A DNA stretch of 6,885 nt, taken from the NCBI GenBank assembly GCA_023248505.1, contig JAHFEM010000098.1:1-6885 (forward strand). The letters are read 5' to 3'. The number at the start of each line of letters is the position of its first letter. Positions within the stretch are counted from its first letter, which is position 1. Below, one piece after another: positions 1-5,904 of the stretch. Below the pieces are notes generated by a model that searched no databases, was not told where the DNA came from, and saw only the letters and a program-made list of their open reading frames with translations. A program made the translations under genes and the position numbers. The DNA is from Nitrospirota bacterium (lineage in GTDB: Bacteria > Nitrospirota > Nitrospiria > SBBL01 > Manganitrophaceae).

Positions 1-377
1 ACATCGAGCACCTTTGAATGAGGGAGAAGGGGAAGGATGAAGCGGAAGTCGGCCCTGGCCTCATCGGTCATATAATCATAGATGCCGGGATAGGCCTTGG
101 CGACCTTTTCGACGAGCGCTTTTTTCCATCCGGTTTTTCGCGCCAATTCATTTAGTTGAACCATCTCTTTTTCCGGGATCTCTCCCCAGTAGTAATCGCT
201 TGCGGCGAAAGCGGGAATCCCGTCGATCTCCTTCCATGTATAGCGGCACTCTTTGCAGGTGAAAGTGCCGTCGTGTGGAAGAGAACGGTCACAATGAGGG
301 CATGCCAGGGTGGAATATTTCCCGTTCCGTTGGGCGATCTGCTGCGGCAGCTCTTTCTTCAATGCGCTCTGAAACAT
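1..377 (-). CDS. Zinc-ribbon SAM-dependent methyltransferase, N-terminal part (3' end outside window)
   Basis: I translated this by hand on the minus strand: 125 codons are visible before the gene leaves the window. Four cysteines (C26, C29, C41, C44; CPHC and CKEC) form a Trm112-like zinc ribbon followed by IDGIPAF, as in class I methyltransferases with an N-terminal zinc finger. An aromatic and charged linker follows (YYWGEIPEKE, then ELARKTGW). The visible part ends in HSKVLD, which looks like the start of SAM-binding motif I (VLDxGxGxG). The likely role is SAM-dependent methylation; the substrate cannot be told. Proteins of this layout often sit in surface-polysaccharide clusters, which is family knowledge and not shown here. 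The start is the ATG at 377, with a GAGGT Shine-Dalgarno (385-389, minus strand) 7 nt upstream. An in-frame ATG at 410 would add 11 residues but falls inside the degenerate repeat. The catalytic domain is not visible. Confidence 0.8.
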   Translation of the reverse strand, partial: MFQSALKKELPQQIAQRNGKYSTLACPHCDRSLPHDGTFTCKECRYTWKEIDGIPAFAASDYYWGEIPEKEMVQLNELARKTGWKKALVEKVAKAYPGIYDYMTDEARADFRFILPLLPHSKVLD

Positions 378-384
378 CACGATT

Positions 385-389
385 ACCTC
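385..389 (-). promoter_or_regulatory. Ribosome binding site deciding the methyltransferase start
   Basis: GAGGT on the minus strand lies 7 nt before the ATG at 377. This favours that start over the in-frame ATG at 410, which has no comparable site. Confidence 0.6.
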
Positions 390-399
390 ATAAAATGGA

Positions 400-562
400 T
401 GAACACGCATCGCGCGTCGGACCCGCCGCGCGAATATAATTTAGTTCTGAGTTCATTGTCTTCGACGAAGACAGATGAAGCTTTGCGGTTCCATTTCATC
501 TGACCTTTCGGGTCGAAGCGCCTATGCTTCGGACGCTTCGAAGCTGTTTTTGAAAGTGGAGG
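400..562 (-). repeat. Degenerate, inverted relative of the 231-bp repeat
   Basis: Read on the plus strand, this stretch shares three collinear islands with the reverse complement of the repeat at 2890-3120. The first is GAACACGCA followed by CGCGCGTCG (401-419), matching the repeat's right terminus with one inserted T. The second is CGCGCGAAT (427-435). The third is a 15-base match, CCTTTCGGGTCGAAG (504-518). Islands two and three start 76-77 bp apart here and 83 bp apart in copy A. The terminal hairpin between islands one and two is deleted. A weaker match, AGTGGAGG (555-562), is offset by about 20 bp; the far end is unresolved. Local hairpins include GTCTTC/GAAGAC (458-472), CAGATGAA/TTCATCTG (472-502) and CGAAGCG/CGCTTCG (514-540). 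Its orientation is opposite to copies A and B. Confidence 0.6.
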
Positions 563-576
563 GAAAGGGATCCATC

Positions 577-593
577 ACGTCGCAAGACGACGT
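577..593. repeat. Small perfect hairpin ACGTCG/CGACGT
   Basis: A 6-bp stem (577-582 with 588-593) closes a 5-base loop, CAAGA. No T-run follows, so it does not look like a terminator. It may be the counterpart of a terminal hairpin of the degenerate repeat to its left, but the sequence itself does not match one. Confidence 0.3.
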
Positions 594-632
594 TCGTTGG
601 AAGGAACCCCGTTTCTAAACAGAAGGATTAAT

Positions 633-748
633 TTGCAAGGAGTGTACCCGACCGATTTACAAAGTTTTTACATTCCCTTTACAGGCGGAAGGGGGTTGGT
701 CTATCGGAAGGCGATTGAGGTTTGCATTTATTTTGCATTTTGTTGCAA
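633..748 (+). promoter_or_regulatory. Helically phased hexamer array upstream of the membrane protein gene
   Basis: Three perfect TTTACA hexamers start at 656, 667 and 678, exactly 11 bp apart. TTGCAT recurs at 722 and 733 and TTGCAA at 743, and 722 is four 11-bp steps from 678. A TTGCAA at 633 is also nearly in register. The 733 copy overlaps the -35 element of the predicted promoter. Direct hexamer or heptamer repeats with an 11-bp period are the usual operator form for OmpR/PhoB-class response regulators, and TTTACA fits the TT(A/T/C)A(C/T)A repeat known for Bacillus PhoP. The regulator's identity here is inference. Confidence 0.45.
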
Positions 749-760
749 TTTGATTATAAT
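733..760 (+). promoter_or_regulatory. Sigma70-type promoter for the membrane protein gene
   Basis: TTGCAT at 733-738, a 16-bp spacer and a perfect TATAAT at 755-760 lie just upstream of the gene starting at 787. The predicted transcription start is near 767, leaving a leader of about 20 nt that ends in a purine-rich ribosome binding site. The surroundings are clearly AT-richer than the rest of the window. Confidence 0.65.
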
Positions 761-786
761 GATTTGTTTTTTCGGGAAGGGAGGAG

Positions 787-1161
787 ATGCTCTACTATAT
801 TTTATTCAATACATTCCTGGTGGCGCTCGGCTGCGTTCTCCCTTGGCTTCACCCCGGTCTGTTCGTCGTCGGTCTTCGCGGGATCGATATGGTGGACGGA
901 AAGCTGATTTTGGGTCTGGCCCTGATCGGTTTCCTGGCCGCCTCTTACCAGCTTCTTCAGAAACGGGGGCGCTATTGGGTCTACGGGCTGATCGGTTTTT
1001 TAATTCTCATCATCTCCGCGCTCGATCTTTACACCTTTTATCAAAATCGCTATCCGATCGGTCCGGGGATTTACCTGGCCGCCCTCGGAGGACTTCAACT
1101 CACCGGTGCCTATGTCCTGGTATTGCTCAGGCAGGGGAGGGGGTCTTCCCCTCCCGTCTGA
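787..1161 (+). CDS. Small four-helix integral membrane protein, function unknown
   Basis: This is a 124-residue, very hydrophobic protein with about four membrane segments: residues 4-21, 40-57, 63-82 and 93-115. Positive residues flank the segments (KRGR at 59-62, an arginine at 115), and a short polar tail, RQGRGSSPPV, ends the protein. Between helices 1 and 2 is GLRGIDMVDGKLILGL. A G-(I/L)-D-x-x-D-G-like loop before a helix and a GPGxYLAxLGGL-like final helix recall a widespread family of small uncharacterised membrane proteins; this is pattern memory only. The ATG at 787 directly follows AAGGGAGGAG, whose AAGG lies 6 nt upstream, and a good promoter sits at 733-760. The gene stands alone on its strand and converges on the phosphatase-like gene, with 36 bp between the stops. 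The expression signals make it very likely real. No biochemical role can be read from the sequence. Confidence 0.8.
   Translation: MLYYILFNTFLVALGCVLPWLHPGLFVVGLRGIDMVDGKLILGLALIGFLAASYQLLQKRGRYWVYGLIGFLILIISALDLYTFYQNRYPIGPGIYLAALGGLQLTGAYVLVLLRQGRGSSPPV
1135..1155. terminator. GC-rich hairpin at the convergent gene ends (weak terminator candidate)
   Basis: GGGAGGGG (1135-1142) pairs perfectly with CCCCTCCC (1148-1155) around a 5-base loop. It overlaps the last codons of the membrane protein gene and lies at the junction of two converging genes. No T-run follows on either strand, so intrinsic termination is doubtful. Confidence 0.25.
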
Positions 1162-1197
1162 GGTGTCGCTCGGCGGGGTAAAGCCGGATCGGATCCA

Positions 1198-2955
1198 TTA
1201 ATTCGGCTTGTCGATCTGGAAAGTATCGACGATGTTCCCGGCCTCATCGAGGGCTTTCAACATCAGCGCGCGGGCGGTCAGATTCACCGAGACGAATTCA
1301 TAGGTCGAACTCGAAAAGGCTGTCCGCTCGTTCCGCCCCACCAGATAGAGAGAAGCCCCGCCGCCGCCGGTGACGATGTACGTGACCCCATTGATCGGCA
1401 CCGTCCGCTCATAGCCGTGGGCATGCCCGTTGATGACCAGATCGACGCCGTATTGTTCGAAGAGGGGGACCCATTGCGATTGAACCTCGGGGGTGTCTCC
1501 ATATTCCGCGCTGCTGAAGGCGGGATGATGGAAGTAGACGATCTTCCATCGCGCCGGGGCCTTCAGCGCCGCCTCCAGCCACGCCCGCTGCTTCGGGTCG
1601 GTCACTTTGTTGCTGTCAAGACCGATCAGGTGAATCTCTCCCCAAAAAAAATCATAGTAGAAATTCCCCTGGGGAAGGTAGAAGTTTCTCCGGAAGGGCC
1701 CCCCCGCCTCGGTCACAATATCGTGGTTGCCGGGGGCCGGAAAGAAGGGGAGGCGCCGGATGAGCTCGCCATACGGCCGGAAGTAGTGTGGATCGTATTC
1801 GGCATCGGCCCCTCTTTCGTAGATGATATCCCCCGCAATCAGCGCGAAATCGAAGGAAAGGCGCTTCATTCCCTCGGCCAGGCGTGTCTGATGAATCGAT
1901 CCCGAGCCGCTGTCGGCAAAGGCGATGAAGGAGGCCTCGCTTCCCTGGGCCGGCGCCGTTGTAAATGTGGAGACGGAGCCGAGGCGCTCGCCGTCGATCT
2001 CCACCTCATAAGAGTAGGCTGTTCCCGGCGTCAGATCGGTCAGCAGCGCAAAGTGCTGGTCTTTCCCGGTCTCGTTGGCGAGGGTTTGGCTGCGTCCCTC
2101 CCCCTCCCCCCAATGAACCGACCCGTTCGGGTTGCAGCGCCAGGCAATCACCGCGGAGCGGGAGGAGACCCAGGCGAGATAAGGGAGCCGCGGGGCGACG
2201 TTGCACGAGATTCCCTTCGGCAGAAGCGGTGAAACAGTGACCGTCGCCTCTCCCTTCAAGGAGAGATCGGATCGGCCGGTTGCCACCACATGGTACGCTC
2301 CCGCCGCCGAGGGGGCGGTGTAATCCCCCTCCTCCGAGATCGCTCCCCCGCCTTCTTCGACCAGACCCCATGTGACGGTCTTATCGGGCGCTTCCGCGAC
2401 CTCGGCGGAGAAATGCCCTTCCCCGCCGGGACCGAGAAAGCGGGATGCGGGCTGAATCCGGATAGATCCCTGAGAGAGGACCGTCACCTCCGTCGCCGCC
2501 TGTCGTTCGGCATCTTCCCTGGAGGTGGCGATCACATGGTAGGTGCCGGGTTGGGCGGGAGCGGTGTAGGTCCCGTCGCTCGTGATGGATCCCCCGGCGG
2601 TCCCCTCCTGGATGCTCCAGGCAACCTCCGAGTCGGGGGAAGCCTCCGTCATCGCGGAAAAATGCTCCTCTCCGCCGACCGGCAGGCGGACCCCCTCCGG
2701 GTCGATGGAGAGCGATTTAGGGAATGCGGGAGGGATCTCGGCGGGTAAATCAATGGGCGCGGAGGGGAGCGCCGTCGAGGCCGTCCCGTCTCCTCCTCCC
2801 CCGCTTCCCCCGCATCCGACGGAGAGAACGAGCGTCACAAGGATGAGTATCAGGCGCGGATCGGCCAGACCGATTTTTCTATTTCTTAAATTGAAGCTCC
2901 CCGCCGCAAGCAGCGGGGAATGTGCAGATACAAATCGGGTACGAAGTACCTCCAC
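1198..2955 (-). CDS. Purple-acid-phosphatase-like metallophosphoesterase lipoprotein with two Ig-like modules
   Basis: The 585-residue reading frame encodes an exported phosphoesterase. A hydrophobic stretch (35-47) ends in LSVGC, a lipobox with Cys48, followed by a Gly/Ser linker. Two related Ig-like modules follow (about 81-160 and 165-242), each with a D-Y/T-Y-TAP signature and a TVTV-type end strand. A fibronectin-like domain (about 248-334) precedes the catalytic domain, as in purple acid phosphatases. All five metal-site blocks are present: D348-S-G, GD-II-Y (375-379), GNHD (409-412), FHH (475-477) and GHAHGYE (510-516), so the dinuclear site looks intact. The likely activity is phosphomonoester or diester hydrolysis at the cell envelope; the substrate is unknown. 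The start is uncertain. The frame opens at a GTG (2955) straight after an in-frame TGA, inside repeat copy A, with no ribosome binding site. This gives an unusually long 34-residue n-region. A CTG at 2868 would give a normal 19-residue signal ending in Cys, but CTG starts are rare. The original 5' end may have been lost to the repeat. Confidence 0.85.
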   Translation of the reverse strand: MEVLRTRFVSAHSPLLAAGSFNLRNRKIGLADPRLILILVTLVLSVGCGGSGGGGDGTASTALPSAPIDLPAEIPPAFPKSLSIDPEGVRLPVGGEEHFSAMTEASPDSEVAWSIQEGTAGGSITSDGTYTAPAQPGTYHVIATSREDAERQAATEVTVLSQGSIRIQPASRFLGPGGEGHFSAEVAEAPDKTVTWGLVEEGGGAISEEGDYTAPSAAGAYHVVATGRSDLSLKGEATVTVSPLLPKGISCNVAPRLPYLAWVSSRSAVIAWRCNPNGSVHWGEGEGRSQTLANETGKDQHFALLTDLTPGTAYSYEVEIDGERLGSVSTFTTAPAQGSEASFIAFADSGSGSIHQTRLAEGMKRLSFDFALIAGDIIYERGADAEYDPHYFRPYGELIRRLPFFPAPGNHDIVTEAGGPFRRNFYLPQGNFYYDFFWGEIHLIGLDSNKVTDPKQRAWLEAALKAPARWKIVYFHHPAFSSAEYGDTPEVQSQWVPLFEQYGVDLVINGHAHGYERTVPINGVTYIVTGGGGASLYLVGRNERTAFSSSTYEFVSVNLTARALMLKALDEAGNIVDTFQIDKPN

Positions 2956-3120
2956 TCACATCGCGAAGCCATCTTCGACCCGAAAGGAGAAACATCTATT
3001 TGTATGGTTCGCTTTGCGAACGATGCGGGCGGAGGCTTCGCCATCCATTGCAATCTGCACATTCGCGCGTCTAACCCTCGCCCCAAGGGGGCGGGGAATG
3101 CGACGCGCGTGCGTGTTCAA
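2890..3120 (+). repeat. 231-bp structured repeat, copy A (candidate IS200/IS605-type non-autonomous element)
   Basis: This stretch matches 6611-6841 at 227 of 231 positions with no gaps. It starts ATTGAAG and ends GTTCAA. The left hairpin is CCCCGC/GCGGGG (2899-2904 with 2913-2918) and the right hairpin is CGCCCC/GGGGCG (3079-3084 with 3088-3093); both are followed by GGGGAATG. A long-range stem, GAATGTGCAGAT with ATCTGCACATTC (2918-2929 with 3053-3064), encloses further stems: GGTAC/GTACC (2938-2950), CATCG/CGATG (2959-2963 with 3021-3025), CGAAG/CTTCG (2964-2977) and GTTCGC/GCGAAC (3007-3021). No credible protein is encoded and no target duplication is visible. Hairpins near both ends, a terminal TCAA and no duplication resemble IS200/IS605-family ends. 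A structured RNA gene is the alternative. Confidence 0.85.
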
Positions 3121-3147
3121 ATGCATTTTAAACCTGGGCAAATTTTT

Positions 3148-3177
3148 ATTATAGAAATGATCGACGCGGTCTGTTCA
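3148..3177 (-). promoter_or_regulatory. Possible promoter reading through repeat copy A into the phosphatase gene
   Basis: On the minus strand a perfect TATAAT (3153-3148) has TGAACA, a 4/6 match to the -35 consensus, 18 bp upstream (3177-3172). A transcript from here would carry the whole repeat, in reverse complement, as the leader of the phosphatase-like gene. The -35 overlaps a small hairpin (3166-3183). Confidence 0.35.
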
Positions 3178-3205
3178 GGCCGCAATCAAGCCGACCGGAT
3201 GTCCA

Positions 3206-3232
3206 GGAGGGGGGAAGCAGATTCCCCCTCCC
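3206..3232 (-). terminator. Hairpin just after the DUF4091/PKD gene (weak terminator candidate)
   Basis: GGAGGGGG plus AA pairs with TTCCCCCTCC around a GCAGA loop, with one bulged base. It lies 7 bp past the stop codon of the large secreted protein gene. A second hairpin, GCGGTCT/AGGCCGC with one G-U pair, follows at 3166-3183. Neither has a proper T-run on the minus strand. Confidence 0.3.
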
Positions 3233-3238
3233 GGATCC

Positions 3239-5716
3239 TTATCCGATTCTCCTCTTGACGCTCTTCCAGAGCGGTCTCCAGAGAGGGGAGAAGAGGACGA
3301 AGAGAAGCGGAATCGCCTGTCGGAAATCGGTCGGTCCGGCATTCCGGCCAAGACTGCATCCCCCGCCGCCGCCTCCGCCGGGAGAAGAATCACTTCCCAC
3401 CTTCAGCGAGTAGACCGCTGTGGCGCTCTTCTTTTTGTCGTTTCGAACGGTCAGTTTGACCTGGTAGACCCCCGGTTTGCCGTACTGGTGTTCCACCTTC
3501 GCGCCGGTCTTCAGGGTCTGGTCTCCGAGATCCCACTCATAGGTCGTCAATGACCCATCCCCTCCGATGCTTCCGCTTCCGTCGAAGGCGTAATGCAGGG
3601 AAGAACCGCTCGGGACCGATTCCGCGTACCATTGCGCCACCGGCGCTCCGAGCTCTCCGCTGACGGAAATCGCGACCGAGATCGTCTCGGAGATTCCCGC
3701 CGCATCGCTGACGGTGAGGGTGATGTTGTAACTCCCTGCCGTGTCGTAGCGATGGGTGGTCTGAGGACCCGAGGCGGTGCTCCCATCGCCAAAGGTCCAG
3801 TCGTAGGAAGCAATCGCCCCCTCCGCATCGCGACTGGCGCCTCCGTCGAAGTTAAAGAGCCAGGGGTCCTGCGCGTCGGTTTTTATCGAAAGCGCCGCAT
3901 ACGGTCGTGTGTTCCCCGGCCCGGGATCGCCTCCCGGAAGCGATCCCAAGCCGGTTGAGCCCCCTCCCCCCGCGCCGGTGATCCGCTCGGCCATTTTCTC
4001 CCGGGCATCGTAAAGATCGAGCGGCTCCCGATTCCAGGTGTAAGTGTTCGTCACCATGCGTGCGACCTGCTCGTCGGCAAAGGCTCCCTCGCCGAGCCCC
4101 TTGAGGAGTGTGAGATATTCGTAATCTTCCATTCCCTCCCGAAGGAGCTTTAAGCGGATCGACTCGATCGGAATATGTTTCGTTCCTCCGATCTTGTTCG
4201 GCTTGCCCGGATAATAGAGGGTGCCGTCGCCATTTCCGCCGAAGTAGTACTGCGTTCGCCAGGGATCGACCTCTCCGAAGGCATAAACCATGTCGTAGTA
4301 AAGCTCTCCCTGAATGTTGTATTTGAAGCTCTGCCACTGCATGATCCGGCTGAACATGGCCGGCAGATCGATCATGTAGCTGGGCCAGTCCATATGGTAG
4401 CCTTGGGAATCATTCGCCCCGCCGCCGACGATCCCGCAGCCGTGGCTCCCGCAGGCCTGATACCACCAGACCTCCGGCCCGTACTTGCTCCGCTGATTTC
4501 CGACGGTGTCGGCGCCGCCCGGGACTTCCCCCCCCGGATCGCGCCCATTCGGCTTATTGTCCATAAACCGGATCGTCGGGACAAACAGATCGATCGCATC
4601 GGCGGCCCCGCCTTTGGTCGCATTCTGGAGGCTGGTGGTGACCATCGACCGCAGCTCGGGATCGGCCTGATGCAGTGCATCGGCCCGCCGCTTGATGGTT
4701 GCCCAATCGGTCGACGACTTCGGCTCATCGTAGGTATATTGGAAGAGCCGGTCGAACCACCCCTTCGTTTTGAAGTGCTGCGCGTAATCCCGCAAATAGG
4801 CGACATCTTCCTTATGGTCGTAATCGCGCAGCTGAACGGTCGTCTGTTTGTTCCCGGGAAGTTTGCCCCCTGGGAGAGAAACCGTTCCGTCGAGAAAAGG
4901 GCCGAACGCGGTATCGAACGGCTCCCAGTTCATCACGCCGCCCTTCAGTCCTCCGAGGGTCTCCGGCGCCAGGAGGTAATTGTCGGAAATCCGGTGGAGG
5001 AGATTGGCCTTCGCGTAAAGCCGACTTAACTCCAGAGAGGTGGTGGCCGAGAGGCCGTGACCGATGGTGAGAAGCCGGTGGTCGATCGAGTAGGCCGACT
5101 TCAGCGAGGAAACAGACGGAAGAGCGAAATCCCAAACGGTCAGTTGGATCGGGACGACCCGCGGGGTCTGTCCGGTCGCGGTCACCGTGGCCGAGCCGGT
5201 GTAAACGCCGGCGGCGGCCGTGGGGGGGATGTAGACCTCGATCCAGACCGGTTGGTTCCTTCCGGCCGCGACCGCCAAGGGAAAGGCATTGCGCACCTCG
5301 CCGACATACTCATCCTTCTTGGGGATCAGCGCGTCGGGCCACTCCCCCGTCGCCCCCTGGAGGGTCGAGGGGATGGTCACGTTGATGTAGGCCTCTTTGT
5401 AGATCATGATGTTGCCGGCCGGGATCGTGTTGCCGTGACCGTCGGCCAGATCGCTTACATTCACATCCACACCCGAGAGGGCGCCGCTGTCCGCCGTCAC
5501 CGCCAGTTGAAACGACTCAAACTCATTTCTCGCCCCCTTTAGGGCCGCAGAGGCCTGATCGGTTTTGGGGGGGGTATTCGGACGGATCTTCACCGTTGCA
5601 TGATCGGTCCAGACCGTCATGGCATTGGTAGGGACGGCCATTGCGAATAGGGCGACAAAAAGCTGAATGACAATTCCGGCGGTCATTGCGGGCGAAAAGC
5701 GCTTCTTTTTTTCCAT
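3239..5716 (-). CDS. Secreted DUF4091/GH123-like protein with two PKD domains and a C-terminal sorting-type anchor
   Basis: The protein has 825 residues from the ATG at 5716. The upstream in-frame TTG at 5743 (834 residues) is rejected because AAGGAGG lies just before the ATG. Residues 2-5 (EKKK), a hydrophobic core (about 10-28) and PTNA before MTVW form a Sec signal peptide with cleavage near residue 32. An N-terminal beta-rich domain (about 33-200) precedes a catalytic-like domain (about 205-585). That domain carries YTYDEP, with D330-E331 at the place of the Asp-Glu pair used by GH123 beta-N-acetylgalactosaminidases, then VWWYQACGSHGCG and a closing block, GDGTLYYPG to RLKLLREGMEDYEYL, typical of DUF4091. 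A Gly-rich linker leads to PKD modules at about 604-685 and 690-774. The end is a Gly7-Cys-Ser motif, a hydrophobic stretch (about 800-816) and KSVKRR, resembling MYXO-, JDVT- or GlyGly-CTERM signals; the exact class is uncertain. The likely role is as a surface-held or released glycosidase, with substrate unknown. It is the first of two same-strand genes for exported proteins. Confidence 0.88.
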   Translation of the reverse strand: MEKKKRFSPAMTAGIVIQLFVALFAMAVPTNAMTVWTDHATVKIRPNTPPKTDQASAALKGARNEFESFQLAVTADSGALSGVDVNVSDLADGHGNTIPAGNIMIYKEAYINVTIPSTLQGATGEWPDALIPKKDEYVGEVRNAFPLAVAAGRNQPVWIEVYIPPTAAAGVYTGSATVTATGQTPRVVPIQLTVWDFALPSVSSLKSAYSIDHRLLTIGHGLSATTSLELSRLYAKANLLHRISDNYLLAPETLGGLKGGVMNWEPFDTAFGPFLDGTVSLPGGKLPGNKQTTVQLRDYDHKEDVAYLRDYAQHFKTKGWFDRLFQYTYDEPKSSTDWATIKRRADALHQADPELRSMVTTSLQNATKGGAADAIDLFVPTIRFMDNKPNGRDPGGEVPGGADTVGNQRSKYGPEVWWYQACGSHGCGIVGGGANDSQGYHMDWPSYMIDLPAMFSRIMQWQSFKYNIQGELYYDMVYAFGEVDPWRTQYYFGGNGDGTLYYPGKPNKIGGTKHIPIESIRLKLLREGMEDYEYLTLLKGLGEGAFADEQVARMVTNTYTWNREPLDLYDAREKMAERITGAGGGGSTGLGSLPGGDPGPGNTRPYAALSIKTDAQDPWLFNFDGGASRDAEGAIASYDWTFGDGSTASGPQTTHRYDTAGSYNITLTVSDAAGISETISVAISVSGELGAPVAQWYAESVPSGSSLHYAFDGSGSIGGDGSLTTYEWDLGDQTLKTGAKVEHQYGKPGVYQVKLTVRNDKKKSATAVYSLKVGSDSSPGGGGGGGCSLGRNAGPTDFRQAIPLLFVLFSPLWRPLWKSVKRRIG

Positions 5717-5720
5717 GTCT

Positions 5721-5727
5721 CCTCCTT
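5721..5727 (-). promoter_or_regulatory. Strong ribosome binding site for the DUF4091/PKD gene
   Basis: AAGGAGG on the minus strand is 4 nt from the ATG at 5716. It decides the start, because it would lie inside the coding region if the TTG at 5743 were used. Confidence 0.75.
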
Positions 5728-5747
5728 GCTGCGTCGATGACAATCGA

Positions 5748-5904
5748 TTTCAAGCCTTAAGACACCCCGGTACTTGAAACGGGCGATCTTGGCTTGATCG
5801 AGGTGGCAGCCTCTCTCCCAGTTAGACAGAGAGGTCCGTTTTTGAAGAGGCGTCCCTTCTCAGTGAGAAGAGACGCCTCTCACGGGGGTGAGTCGCTTTT
5901 TTTT
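5748..5904 (+). ncRNA. Run of five hairpins ending in T8: candidate small RNA or structured leader
   Basis: Five stems follow one another: TTTCAAG/CTTGAAA (5748-5754 with 5773-5779), CGATC/GATCG (5784-5788 with 5796-5800), CCTCTCT/AGAGAGG (5810-5816 with 5828-5834, then TCCG and T5), AGAGGCGTC/GACGCCTCT with an inner TTCTC/GAGAA (5846-5880), and CTCAC/GTGAG (5879-5892), then TCGC and T8 (5897-5904). The T-runs follow stems only on the plus strand, which suggests plus-strand termination, yet no plus-strand gene lies upstream. On the minus strand the same stems would form the leader of the DUF4091/PKD gene. It matches no riboswitch class I can recall, and no convincing promoter was found. Confidence 0.35.

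Noticed and set aside
156..503. Plus-strand open frame at the left end
   Set aside because: It is antisense to the zinc-ribbon methyltransferase, whose cysteine motifs and ribosome binding site are convincing on the minus strand.
514..551. Intrinsic terminator (CGAAGCG/CGCTTCG then T5)
   Set aside because: No plus-strand gene lies upstream, the stem has competing pairings, and the T-run is short and separated from the stem. It is better explained as part of the degenerate repeat.
597..1181. Plus-strand open frame of 194 codons overlapping the membrane protein gene
   Set aside because: It lacks a ribosome binding site, runs through the promoter and phased-repeat region, and its product is Arg/Ser-rich as expected for an out-of-frame shadow of 787-1161.
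2890..3120. CRISPR array or attC-type integron site
   Set aside because: There are only two full-length copies, 3.7 kb apart, with no short regular repeat-spacer pattern, and no integrase or cas gene is visible.
4175..5029. Long plus-strand open frame inside the DUF4091 gene
   Set aside because: It is an antisense shadow of a GC-rich gene. It has no recognisable domains and no start signals.
5716..5743. TTG start at 5743 for the DUF4091/PKD protein
   Set aside because: AAGGAGG would then lie inside the coding region. The ATG at 5716 has that site 4 nt upstream and opens directly into a normal signal peptide.
5744..5904. Cyclic-di-GMP (GEMM) riboswitch in the leader of the DUF4091 gene
   Set aside because: The conserved GEMM core words, such as GGGACGCAAAGCC and its tetraloop/receptor arrangement, are absent on both strands.
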